6,274 bases of DNA from Campylobacterales bacterium (GTDB taxonomy: Bacteria > Campylobacterota > Campylobacteria > Campylobacterales > Sulfurimonadaceae). The stretch spans positions 1 through 6,274 of the forward strand of contig JAFGVR010000260.1 of the NCBI GenBank assembly GCA_016937915.1, written 5' to 3'. This document shows positions 1 through 5,828 of the stretch, one piece after another (the stretch's first letter is position 1; each line of letters begins with the position of its first letter). The position numbers and the translations under genes were made by a program. The notes beneath the pieces are model-generated. The model was not told the origin of the DNA. It ran no database searches and saw nothing but the letters and a program-made list of their open reading frames with translations.

Positions 1-13
1 AACAACAAAAGAT

Positions 14-90
14 GTCAAGGTAGCTCAGCTGGTTAGAGCGCTGGTCTCATAAGCCGGAGGTCGAGAGTTCAAGTCTCTCTCTTGACACCA
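14..90 (+). tRNA. tRNA-Met (anticodon CAT), elongator type
   Basis: A full cloverleaf can be folded by hand. The acceptor stem GTCAAGG (14-20) pairs with TCTTGAC (80-86), with one G-U pair. The D arm is GCTC/GAGC, the anticodon stem is CTGGT/GCCGG around a CAT anticodon at 48-50, and the T stem GAGAG/CTCTC surrounds a TTCAAGT loop. The discriminator is A87 and CCA is encoded at 88-90. The 1-72 pair is G-C, whereas bacterial initiator tRNAs have a mismatch there, so this is not the initiator. A CAT anticodon could also be a lysidine-modified tRNA-Ile2, but the anticodon-arm context fits elongator Met better. Confidence 0.93.
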
Positions 91-103
91 TCTTTTTTAT
101 CAT

Positions 104-178
104 TCCGGATTAGCTCAGCGGTAGAGTAGGTGACTGTTAATCACTTGGCCACTGGTTCGAATCCAGTATCCGGAGCCA
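104..178 (+). tRNA. tRNA-Asn (anticodon GTT)
   Basis: The acceptor stem TCCGGAT (104-110) pairs perfectly with ATCCGGA (168-174). The D stem is GCTC/GAGT. The anticodon stem GGTGA/TCACT holds anticodon GTT at 136-138. The T arm is CTGG-TTCGAAT-CCAG, the discriminator is G175 and CCA is encoded at 176-178. It lies 13 bp after the Met tRNA on the same strand, so the two are probably cotranscribed. tRNA 3' ends are common integration sites, and a recombinase remnant lies about 130 bp downstream of this one. Confidence 0.96.
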
Positions 179-502
179 CTTTAAACTTAAACCCCGTAAA
201 CTAGATTTTTTTTAAATATCATTTTTTGTGTTAAACATATTTCAAACGATTAGATATGTTGTATTACAAATTAAACTCGTAATTTTAGATTTTAGAAGTA
301 ATTTTGTGTAGATTATGCACTTAGTTTTTCATTTACTGCTAGATTAAGTGCCAAATCACTATCTCCAAACATATTTGACAGCCAAAGTATATCTTCACCA
401 TTTTCCAATATCTTTCTCCATCTTCCCAGATATTATATTTAAGAAGCATAACTGTTCGCTAATATTAAATTTTCTAAGAATATTACAATATGAATAATCT
501 TG
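179..502. other. gene-poor AT-rich convergent intergenic region
   Basis: This stretch separates the plus-strand tRNA genes from the end of the minus-strand genes. No intact gene is visible. It holds a decayed recombinase tail at about 313-432 (listed separately) and a weak AT-only inverted repeat, AACATAT (234-240) and ATATGTT (254-260), with a 13-base spacer. I see no GC-rich hairpin followed by a T run in either direction, so no intrinsic terminator can be assigned, although two converging transcripts should end here. Confidence 0.6.
313..432 (-). pseudogene. decayed tyrosine recombinase (integrase) C-terminal remnant
   Basis: Reading the minus strand from 432 to the TAA at 313-315 gives about 39 codons that contain ENGEDILWLSNMFGDSDLA. 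Integrases of the phage/island tyrosine recombinase family typically have a segment like GEDILWVSxMLGHxxxxxTLxxYA here, just before the catalytic Tyr. The match covers GEDILW, SNM and the following Gly. The usual catalytic His of the LGH motif is Asp (FGD), and no Tyr follows at the expected place. Two in-frame stops lie just upstream (about 433-441), and no HTFA/R box or start codon is present, so it cannot be functional. It was recognised from memory of the motif, not by a search. A location beside tRNA-Asn fits an old island or prophage end. Confidence 0.5.
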
Positions 503-742
503 TCAATCTATATTTTTGAGTATTTTAATATCTTCTTGGACTAAATATATCAAATCATTTGTAAATCTTATATCAGCAACATTCTTTTCATAGTCACCAT
601 CTGCCCATCTTGCAAATATCACTTTATATTCATGGATATGACTAATCAAAATATCTAATCGATTATTCAATTTATCATTTTCTAATGCTAAATGACGCTT
701 TTTCGAAGTGGCGAGTAAAAATTGATGAAATAATAGCAACAA
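503..742 (-). CDS. small hypothetical ORF downstream of mqnE, doubtful
   Basis: I do not recognise this 79-residue ORF. The first codon would be TTG at 740-742, with no ATG nearby and no clear Shine-Dalgarno (upstream is CAGCATCCTATAT). The N-terminus is hydrophobic (LLLFHQFLL), followed by a charged, helix-prone stretch of KKRHLALENDKLNNRL type. The rest is rich in Asp, Lys and Ile. The frame is the same as that of mqnE and stays open from just after the mqnE TAA (767-769) to the TGA at 503-505, about 87 codons in all. An open frame of that length in such AT-rich DNA is more than I would expect by chance, so it may be a real small protein with a weak start or a fragment of an eroded gene. 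It shows no integrase motif that would link it to the remnant downstream. Confidence 0.3.
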   Translation of the reverse strand: MLLLFHQFLLATSKKRHLALENDKLNNRLDILISHIHEYKVIFARWADGDYEKNVADIRFTNDLIYLVQEDIKILKNID

Positions 743-766
743 ATATAGGATGCTGAAAATACCCCT

Positions 767-1804
767 TTACCACTCCCTAATCTCATTATAGACACTATCC
801 CTCTCAACTGGTCTAAAACCGCTGTTTTTTATCAGTGCTACAAACTCTTCAAGCTCTACTCCATTTGCACTTTTAGCACCAGCTGCTGAGTTTATAGACT
901 CTTTTTCTATCGTTCCATCCAAATCATTAGCACCAAACTCTTGAGCTACAAGAGCTAAGTTTACAGTTGAAGTTACCCAGTATGCTTTTAGGTTTGCTAC
1001 ATTGTCAAGCACTACTCTACTTATCGCCATAGTTTTTAAAATCTCATTTGCAGTTATCGGCTCTTTTACGTTTAGGTAGTTGTTTTGAGTTTGATACACA
1101 AGTGGGATAAAAGCGTTAAATCCACCAGTTTTATCTTGAAGCTCACGGATACGCATCATGTGATCTATGCGATGCTCACGAGATTCTACATGACCAAAAA
1201 GCATAGTTACATTACTCATCTTGCCTCTTTGATGCCACTTTTCATGTATCTCTAACCATTGTTGTGATGTTACTTTCCCCTTACAGATATAATCCCTTAC
1301 TTTCTCATCAAATATCTCAGCACCACCACCAGGCATAGAGTCAACCCCATATTCAACCATAAGGTCTAAAATCTCATCATAGCTTTTGTTGTAATGACGA
1401 GAGAGAAAATCAACCTCTGCAGCTGTTAATGCTTTTACATGTATATGAGGGTATGCATCTTTGATTTTTCTAAAGATGCTAAGGTACCAATCAAGCCCAG
1501 TATCAGGGTTATGAGCTGAAACTATATGCACCTCTTTTGCCCCACGCTTGTCTATATCTGCAACTATCTGCATTATCTCTTCATGACTCATAGTGTAAGG
1601 GTTTGGGTTTTTTCTGTTTGCAGAGTATGCACAAAACTTACAAACATCTGCACAGATGTTTGTTGGGTTTATATGGCGGTTGATGTTGAAGTATGTCTTA
1701 TCTCCATGAAGCTCTTTTCTTTTTGCATCTGCTAACTCACCAAGTTGTAGTAAATCCATATCATAAAGCTTTAAAGCCTCATCAAAATCTATTCTATTTT
1801 TCAT
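767..1804 (-). CDS. mqnE: aminofutalosine synthase, radical SAM
   Basis: MqnE couples SAM to 3-[(1-carboxyvinyl)oxy]benzoate to make 6-amino-6-deoxyfutalosine, an early step of the futalosine route to menaquinone; it is a cytosolic enzyme. The 345-residue product has the radical SAM 4Fe-4S motif C51-x3-C55-x2-C58 within NPTNICADVCKFCAYSA. Downstream come the family blocks EVHIVSAHNP (91-100), KALTAAEVDF (124-133), DSMPGGGAEIF (155-165) and MLFGHVE (201-207). The NICADVCKFCAYSA wording and the PGGGAEIF block separate it from the related MqnC. The ATG at 1802-1804 is fixed because an in-frame TAG directly precedes it (1805-1807). An AAAGAG element at 1812-1817 can serve as ribosome site. The ATG lies inside the last codons of the PIN toxin gene (11-bp overlap), so translation is probably coupled. 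The N-terminus before the first conserved block seems a little shorter than I expect for the family. The identification is strong. Confidence 0.93.
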   Translation of the reverse strand: MKNRIDFDEALKLYDMDLLQLGELADAKRKELHGDKTYFNINRHINPTNICADVCKFCAYSANRKNPNPYTMSHEEIMQIVADIDKRGAKEVHIVSAHNPDTGLDWYLSIFRKIKDAYPHIHVKALTAAEVDFLSRHYNKSYDEILDLMVEYGVDSMPGGGAEIFDEKVRDYICKGKVTSQQWLEIHEKWHQRGKMSNVTMLFGHVESREHRIDHMMRIRELQDKTGGFNAFIPLVYQTQNNYLNVKEPITANEILKTMAISRVVLDNVANLKAYWVTSTVNLALVAQEFGANDLDGTIEKESINSAAGAKSANGVELEEFVALIKNSGFRPVERDSVYNEIREW

Positions 1805-2204
1805 CTAAAAACTCTTTCGTACTCATTATTTTCACACCACAATCATAAAATTTTTTATCGTTTGTTATCAACACATCGCATCTATTATTTTTAGCACATA
1901 AACACTGCAAGACATCTTCTAAGTCTAGATTTTTTTCTAGTGATAGGTTTATGGCATCTTCAATTACTATAGTTCCAAAATCACATATATCCCATTTTTT
2001 TTGGATAGAACTTAAAAATTTTAAAGTTTTACTTTTATTTGGACTAAGGTAAAAAATAGTAGTGACCATATCTTCACTAATCATTATGTTGCTCTCTTGA
2101 TGAAGCAATTTATACATAAGTTCATTTGCCAAACCACTAAATGGTCTTGTAGTATCTAAAAAGTCTAAAACTATATTTACATCTAAAAATATATTATTGT
2201 TCAT
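1794..2204 (-). CDS. PIN-domain toxin (VapC-like ribonuclease)
   Basis: This 136-residue protein looks like a single PIN domain, a metal-dependent RNase fold used by VapC-type toxins. It opens with FLDVNIVLDFLDTTRPF, where D8 is the first metal ligand. E28 (ANELM), D94/D97 (LDLEDVLQ) and D116 (VLITNDKKF) are candidates for the rest of the acidic cluster, and it ends with the family-typical MSTKEFL tail. I chose the ATG at 2202-2204 because it overlaps the antitoxin stop by 11 bp (ATGAACAATAA) and has an AGAG ribosome site at 2214-2217. A longer reading from 2249 would add 15 residues that merely shadow the antitoxin end. The partner antitoxin lies upstream and mqnE overlaps its 3' end. The substrate RNA cannot be told from sequence. 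Base composition is very AT-rich (about 18% GC in one 60-base line) compared with mqnE. Confidence 0.85.
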   Translation of the reverse strand: MNNNIFLDVNIVLDFLDTTRPFSGLANELMYKLLHQESNIMISEDMVTTIFYLSPNKSKTLKFLSSIQKKWDICDFGTIVIEDAINLSLEKNLDLEDVLQCLCAKNNRCDVLITNDKKFYDCGVKIMSTKEFLDEK

Positions 2205-2493
2205 ATTTTTTAGCTCTATTTGAGTAAGACTTTTCTCTAATCTTTTCATTTGTAGTCAAATCAGTAAACTCACCATCAAATGAACCAGCAAACTGCATTA
2301 TCTCATCTAGATCTTTTTGCTTTTCATCAGATATTTTTTTCTCTAAAAGCTCTTTAAACTCTTTTGCGTATTTTGGGGATATAAATAACCCCTTATACTC
2401 ATGAGTTTTCTTATCTTCTATCTCAACATAATCATAATTTTCTAAAAGTTTGCTATTTCTAACCAACTCTCTCATCCCAATAACTGCTGTCAT
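2194..2493 (-). CDS. Phd/YefM-like antitoxin of the PIN toxin pair
   Basis: The 99-residue product starts MTAVIGMRELVRNSKLL and continues DYVEIEDKKTHEYKGLFISP. This layout (a RELVRN helix, then a beta strand, then a GLFIS strand followed by the helix KEFKELLEKK) resembles the N-terminal DNA-binding/dimerisation fold of Phd-type antitoxins. The C-terminal half (about 55-99) is charged and probably disordered, as expected for the part that wraps around the toxin. Gene order (antitoxin first) and an 11-bp overlap with the PIN gene support the pairing. The start at 2491-2493 has AAAGG at 2501-2505, 7 bases upstream, and a strong promoter ahead of it. Antitoxins of this class normally bind their own promoter. 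The family assignment rests on pattern and context rather than a decisive motif. Confidence 0.78.
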   Translation of the reverse strand: MTAVIGMRELVRNSKLLENYDYVEIEDKKTHEYKGLFISPKYAKEFKELLEKKISDEKQKDLDEIMQFAGSFDGEFTDLTTNEKIREKSYSNRAKKYEQ

Positions 2494-2500
2494 GATAAAA

Positions 2501-2505
2501 CCTTT
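2501..2505 (-). promoter_or_regulatory. ribosome binding site of the antitoxin gene
   Basis: AAAGG on the minus strand, 7 bases upstream of the antitoxin ATG. It supports the start at 2493. Confidence 0.6.
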
Positions 2506-2508
2506 ATT

Positions 2509-2532
2509 GTTGTCTTTTGAAGATTATACAAC
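2509..2532. promoter_or_regulatory. candidate antitoxin operator (inverted repeat over the -10 box)
   Basis: GTTGT (2509-2513) and ACAAC (2528-2532) form 5-bp inverted arms 14 bases apart. Between them lies a second short palindrome, TCTT-TTG-AAGA (2513-2523). Together they span the -10 box and the predicted transcription start of the antitoxin gene, where an autorepressing TA complex would be expected to bind. Such short AT-rich palindromes also occur by chance, so this is suggestive only. Confidence 0.35.
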
Positions 2533-2551
2533 TTTATATATTTATTGTCAA
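2523..2551 (-). promoter_or_regulatory. consensus sigma-70 promoter of the toxin-antitoxin genes
   Basis: On the minus strand there is TTGACA (2546-2551), exactly 17 bases, then TATAAT (2523-2528). Both hexamers match the consensus perfectly and the spacing is ideal. Transcription should begin around 2515-2517, giving a leader of about 22-25 bases with AAAGG before the antitoxin ATG. The -35 box contains the TGA stop codon of the lsrK-like gene (2548-2550). Vegetative promoters in Campylobacterota usually lack a well-conserved -35 box, so a full consensus is notable. Confidence 0.85.
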
Positions 2552-4110
2552 AGCCCTGGTGCTTTCCACATCGAAGTTGTTATGCCACTATCTACAAGCT
2601 TTAACTGTGCACTATACGCATCTCTCCATCTGTTTTTTATATCTTGATAAAGTTCATGGTTTTGCATATCAGGCTCATACACCTTATCCCAAACTACTAG
2701 TTGTTTTGAAGCATCTACTAGTGAGCTGTAAACTCCAGCACCCACCCCTGCACTCATAGCAGCTCCAAGTGCTGTAGCTTCTGTCACTTTAGGGATTTTT
2801 ACTTTTTTACCCAACACATCAGCAACTATTTGTGACCACAAAGCACCCTTTGATGCACCACCAGCAAATACTACCTCATCAAACTTTACACCACTAAATT
2901 TTTGTATATTTTCTAAATTTATTGCACTTACAATTGCAGCATTTTCTTGTAAACTTCTAAACATAGAAGCTTTATTACAAACACTAGCGTCTATGCTAAG
3001 GTTTAAAAAACTAGGAGATGCATGGTACCATTTACCATACTTCATAGCATCTGAGAAAATAGGGATGATGCCATTTGAACCTACAGGGATTTTTGAAGCT
3101 TTTTTTTCCATCACCTCATAAACATCTATCCCCATATCAGCGGCTTCTAATTTTTCCAAATCACAAAAAGCATCTCTAAACCATCTCATAACAAGTCCAC
3201 TAAAAAAAGTGATCCCCTCGGCTTGACTTAGACCACTTACAACATGTGGATTTACTCTGATGCCCATATCTTTAGGTGGTTTTGTAGATGATGGGATATT
3301 TACCACTTGTTGCCAAAAGCTACCACCAAGTATGGCTACTTGATTCTCCTCTACCACACCTAGCCCTGCACATCCAAGTTGAACATCTCCACCACCAGTT
3401 ACAACTTTTGTTTTTTGAGATAGATTTGTTTGATTAGATGCTTCATCAGTAACACTTCCGATGATAGTCCCAACCTCATAACAAGGGGTAAATATACCGC
3501 TTTTTATACCAACTTTTTCTGCCATGCTTGGCATCCAGTCACGACTCTCTAGCGAGAAGATGCCAGTTGTTCCACCATTACTTGGGTCAGTGGCACACAC
3601 ACCTGATAGTTTTGCTAAAACCCAATCCCCTATCATAGAAATAGATGCGACCCTCTCATAAACCTCTGGACGGTTATTTTTAAGCCATAAGATGCGAGGA
3701 AGTGCACCTAGAGCAAAAGTTTGTCCTGAGAGTTGATAAAACTCCTCTTCGATGCCACTAAAATTCTCTTTTAGATACTTAACCTCATCACAAGCCCTAG
3801 CATCCACATTTGCAACACCCCAAAGCTCATCTCCATTCTCATCATAAAGAACTATCCCCTCACGCATAGATGTAGCACTAAGAGCTAAAATTTCATTTAC
3901 ATCAATACCAGCTTTTGCTATTGAATCTTTTATAACTTCACAAGTAAGAGTCCAGTTTTTCTCAAAATCAAAACTCATAGAGTTAGCCACACCCTCCTCT
4001 TCTAAGTGTGTCCACTCTTTTTGAGCTACGCTTATTTGATTGCCTTTAGTGTCAAATATAACAGACCTTATACTACCAGTTCCTGCATCTATCGCCATTA
4101 AGTATTTCAT
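2548..4110 (-). CDS. lsrK: autoinducer-2 kinase (LsrK-like), FGGY family
   Basis: LsrK phosphorylates AI-2 (DPD) on its 5-hydroxyl with ATP in the cytosol. The 520-residue protein follows the enterobacterial LsrK pattern from end to end: MAIDAGTGSIRSVIFD (5-20, phosphate loop), SMREGIVLY (81-89), NVDARA (101-106), DPSNGGTTG (175-183), GGGDVQLG with likely catalytic base D242 (239-246), FWQQVVN (265-271), MRWFRDAFC (308-316), WYHASPSF (361-368), FAGGASKG nucleotide-binding motif (415-422) and the ending TTSMWKAPGL. E. coli LsrK, as I recall it, ends TTSLWKAPGL and is about 530 residues. The ATG lies 3 bp after the aldolase stop with a weak AAAGAAG site (4117-4123), so translation is likely coupled. 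No lsrA-D, lsrB, lsrF, lsrG or lsrR gene is in the window, so the true substrate could be AI-2 or another short sugar. Related FGGY kinases (rhamnulokinase, xylulokinase) are less likely. Confidence 0.88.
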   Translation of the reverse strand: MKYLMAIDAGTGSIRSVIFDTKGNQISVAQKEWTHLEEEGVANSMSFDFEKNWTLTCEVIKDSIAKAGIDVNEILALSATSMREGIVLYDENGDELWGVANVDARACDEVKYLKENFSGIEEEFYQLSGQTFALGALPRILWLKNNRPEVYERVASISMIGDWVLAKLSGVCATDPSNGGTTGIFSLESRDWMPSMAEKVGIKSGIFTPCYEVGTIIGSVTDEASNQTNLSQKTKVVTGGGDVQLGCAGLGVVEENQVAILGGSFWQQVVNIPSSTKPPKDMGIRVNPHVVSGLSQAEGITFFSGLVMRWFRDAFCDLEKLEAADMGIDVYEVMEKKASKIPVGSNGIIPIFSDAMKYGKWYHASPSFLNLSIDASVCNKASMFRSLQENAAIVSAINLENIQKFSGVKFDEVVFAGGASKGALWSQIVADVLGKKVKIPKVTEATALGAAMSAGVGAGVYSSLVDASKQLVVWDKVYEPDMQNHELYQDIKNRWRDAYSAQLKLVDSGITTSMWKAPGL

Positions 4111-4113
4111 GAT

Positions 4114-5262
4114 TTACTTCTTTAACTTATTTTGTTCAAGTTCCCAGTATTCCATGTCAAAACTATCTTTCTCTGAGATGCTTTGATATCCGCCTAGTTT
4201 ATCAGCTCTTAAAACTGCCATCATTGTGTGTGAGATTATATCGTTTATAACATCAGCCTCTTTTTGAGTCTTGCCAAAACTCACAACTCCAAAATCTTTT
4301 ATAACTGCGTATTTTGGATTTGCATCTAGCATAATCTCATCAGTTGCGTAAGTTTTAAAGTATTTTTCATAATCTTGTTTAAACTTCTCTAACGAATCTA
4401 CTACATTTGAATCTTCTAAAACCAAAGGGATTCTTTTTGTTCTAATAATATGTTCAGGTGTCAAAACCCCACGAGTGACTGCATCTCTTAGATTTGGTTG
4501 TGATGCATAAGTGAGTGCTAAAGGAGTTTGATTTATATTCATAAATTCACTGATATTTAAACTTTTCACATCAAACTCTTTTGGCTTGGCATCTACAAAC
4601 TCTATAGATGCATTTTCATCTAAAAACTTCTCAGCTTTTGTTACTGCATCTATCATCTTTGTATATGATTTTTTAGCATCATCATCAAATGTAAAGATGC
4701 CGTGGTTATGTAGGATTATCCCATCGATGCTATCCCAATCCAACCCCTCTGTCATCTTTGCTATAGTCTGAGCGAGTATAAATCCTGGCATCACATAAGG
4801 TACTATCAAAAAGTTTGGATAGATCTCTTTTATATTTGCTATCCCCATAGTAGAATTTGAGATAGTTACAACCGCATCTGCGTGGGTATGATCAACAAAC
4901 TTATAAGGGATAAGTGCGTGCAAAATTGCCTCAACTGATGGATTTGGAGCAGATTTGTCTATCATGGCAGCTTTTTGACCACTTACCATATCAGTATCAC
5001 TTAAAGACTCTAGTTTAGCCATCTCTAAAAGTGTACTCATCTTTACAGGTGCAAAACCCTCAGCTTTTATCGAAACCAAATCCCAACCAGAACCTTTTAC
5101 AAGTAAAATATCTTCACCATCTATAATGGTTTTTACAGAGGTATTTCCCCCACCATGAAGTACTAACTCATCACTTTGACCTAATAGGTTTGATGTATAT
5201 ACTCTTAGGTCTAAATCTGTTGTAAATTTTTTTGCTTGTTCGTCGTTGTATAGGTTTTGCAT
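4114..5262 (-). CDS. class II aldolase/adducin-family protein
   Basis: This 382-residue protein looks like the aldolase half of the two-domain class II aldolase/short-chain dehydrogenase proteins (RhaD/YuxG-like). It carries HGGGNTSVK (36-44, phosphate-binding loop), E111 in PSVEAILHALIP as likely catalytic acid/base, the zinc ligands H125 and H127 in VDHTHADAV, and a third His in ILHNHGIFTF (H187). The C-terminus DMEYWELEQNKLKK resembles the linker that in the long proteins leads into a Rossmann dehydrogenase domain. That domain is absent here: the stop follows at once, and the next frame is the kinase. Family members cleave a sugar phosphate to DHAP (or similar) plus an aldehyde, and the coupled kinase could supply the phosphorylated substrate. 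The start at 5262 has GAGGA at 5272-5276. Exact substrate unknown. It lies only 5 bp downstream of the TOPRIM-like gene. Confidence 0.85.
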   Translation of the reverse strand: MQNLYNDEQAKKFTTDLDLRVYTSNLLGQSDELVLHGGGNTSVKTIIDGEDILLVKGSGWDLVSIKAEGFAPVKMSTLLEMAKLESLSDTDMVSGQKAAMIDKSAPNPSVEAILHALIPYKFVDHTHADAVVTISNSTMGIANIKEIYPNFLIVPYVMPGFILAQTIAKMTEGLDWDSIDGIILHNHGIFTFDDDAKKSYTKMIDAVTKAEKFLDENASIEFVDAKPKEFDVKSLNISEFMNINQTPLALTYASQPNLRDAVTRGVLTPEHIIRTKRIPLVLEDSNVVDSLEKFKQDYEKYFKTYATDEIMLDANPKYAVIKDFGVVSFGKTQKEADVINDIISHTMMAVLRADKLGGYQSISEKDSFDMEYWELEQNKLKK

Positions 5263-5267
5263 CTGTT

Positions 5268-5828
5268 TTATTCCTCAAATAAGTTTTTTAGTTTTTGTTT
5301 TAGTTCGTCAAAGTTTGTATCTTTAAAATCAAATTTTGGATATGGATATAAATCTCTATATAAATTTGCAATTGGTTTTTTATTTGGTTTAAGTTTTTCA
5401 ACTTCCAAACACTTTACTAGATCATCAAAATTAGTATAACACTCTTTATCTTTTATAGTTTCTACTAAAAAATAATCTAAATTTTTATCAAATATATGAC
5501 ATTCTGATGGTATATCCCAATCTAACTCTTCAATTAAACTATCGTAACATTTTTGACTATTTTGCTTTCCGTTACATTGATTGTCATCTTCTACAAAATC
5601 ACAATCAAATACAAATAAAACCTTTTGAATAGCACCATTTTCTATTTTTATACCATTTCTTCGATACTTTTCATTGGTGGCATCTAAAAGTTTCTTTTTA
5701 CTTCCCATAACTTCTATGTAATTTTGAAAATTAACTGGTTCTTCTAAAGTGATCTCATTGGAGTTTTTTAAATGATTTAAGAGTGATACTAAAAAGTTTT
5801 TATCATCATTTCCCTCAACAAAAATCAT
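5268..5828 (-). CDS. small TOPRIM-like protein paired with an ATPase
   Basis: The 186-residue product starts MIFVEGNDDKNFL, a strand followed by an acidic residue (E5) and helix as in the first TOPRIM motif. VLFVFDCDFVEDD follows at about 70-82, giving the D75-x-D77 pair of the second motif, and LDYFLVETI (117-125) resembles the later conserved strand of TOPRIM-like DUF3226/DUF4435/RloB groups. TOPRIM folds bind divalent metal and often cut nucleic acid. The gene overlaps the ATPase stop by one base (TAATG), a sign of a fixed two-gene unit. ATPase plus TOPRIM pairs include phage-defence systems such as PARIS, and GajA/OLD proteins carry both parts in one chain. The family name is uncertain and catalysis is inferred from motifs only. 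Its AT-richness (22% GC in one 60-base line) contrasts with the aldolase that follows. Confidence 0.68.
   Translation of the reverse strand: MIFVEGNDDKNFLVSLLNHLKNSNEITLEEPVNFQNYIEVMGSKKKLLDATNEKYRRNGIKIENGAIQKVLFVFDCDFVEDDNQCNGKQNSQKCYDSLIEELDWDIPSECHIFDKNLDYFLVETIKDKECYTNFDDLVKCLEVEKLKPNKKPIANLYRDLYPYPKFDFKDTNFDELKQKLKNLFEE
5272..5276 (-). promoter_or_regulatory. ribosome binding site of the aldolase gene, inside the upstream gene
   Basis: GAGGA, 9 bases upstream of the aldolase ATG, is formed by the last codons (Phe-Glu-Glu, TTT GAG GAA TAA) of the TOPRIM-like gene. Ribosomes ending that gene would stop on top of this site, so the two genes are probably translationally coupled. Confidence 0.7.

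Noticed and set aside
139..178. A second copy of the tRNA-Asn 3' end as an att repeat within the window
   Set aside because: By eye I found no matching CCGGAGCCA-type repeat elsewhere in these bases; if one exists it lies outside the window.
234..260. Inverted repeat AACATAT/ATATGTT as a terminator for the converging transcripts
   Set aside because: It is AT-only, has a 13-base loop and is not followed by a T run on either strand, so it would be a very weak hairpin.
1526..1735. Plus-strand ORF of 69 codons opposite mqnE
   Set aside because: It lies opposite the conserved Fe-S region of mqnE, its product is Cys- and Val-rich with no recognisable pattern, and it is a shadow of the real gene.
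2205..2249. Longer toxin start at 2249 adding 15 residues
   Set aside because: There is no ribosome site before it, the added residues only read the antitoxin end in another frame, and the PIN domain begins properly at the ATG at 2204.
2450..2759. Two plus-strand ORFs over the antitoxin start and the lsrK end
   Set aside because: They cross the TA promoter and lie opposite well-supported coding sequence, with no domain pattern.
2548..4110. Naming the kinase xylulokinase or rhamnulokinase
   Set aside because: The fold is shared, but the SMREGIVLY, FWQQVVN, MRWFRDAFC and KAPGL blocks follow LsrK specifically.
4586..5439. Plus-strand ORFs at 4586-4771 and 5257-5439
   Set aside because: Both are antisense to the aldolase or the TOPRIM-like gene; the Phe/Ser-rich products are typical of reversed AT-rich coding sequence.
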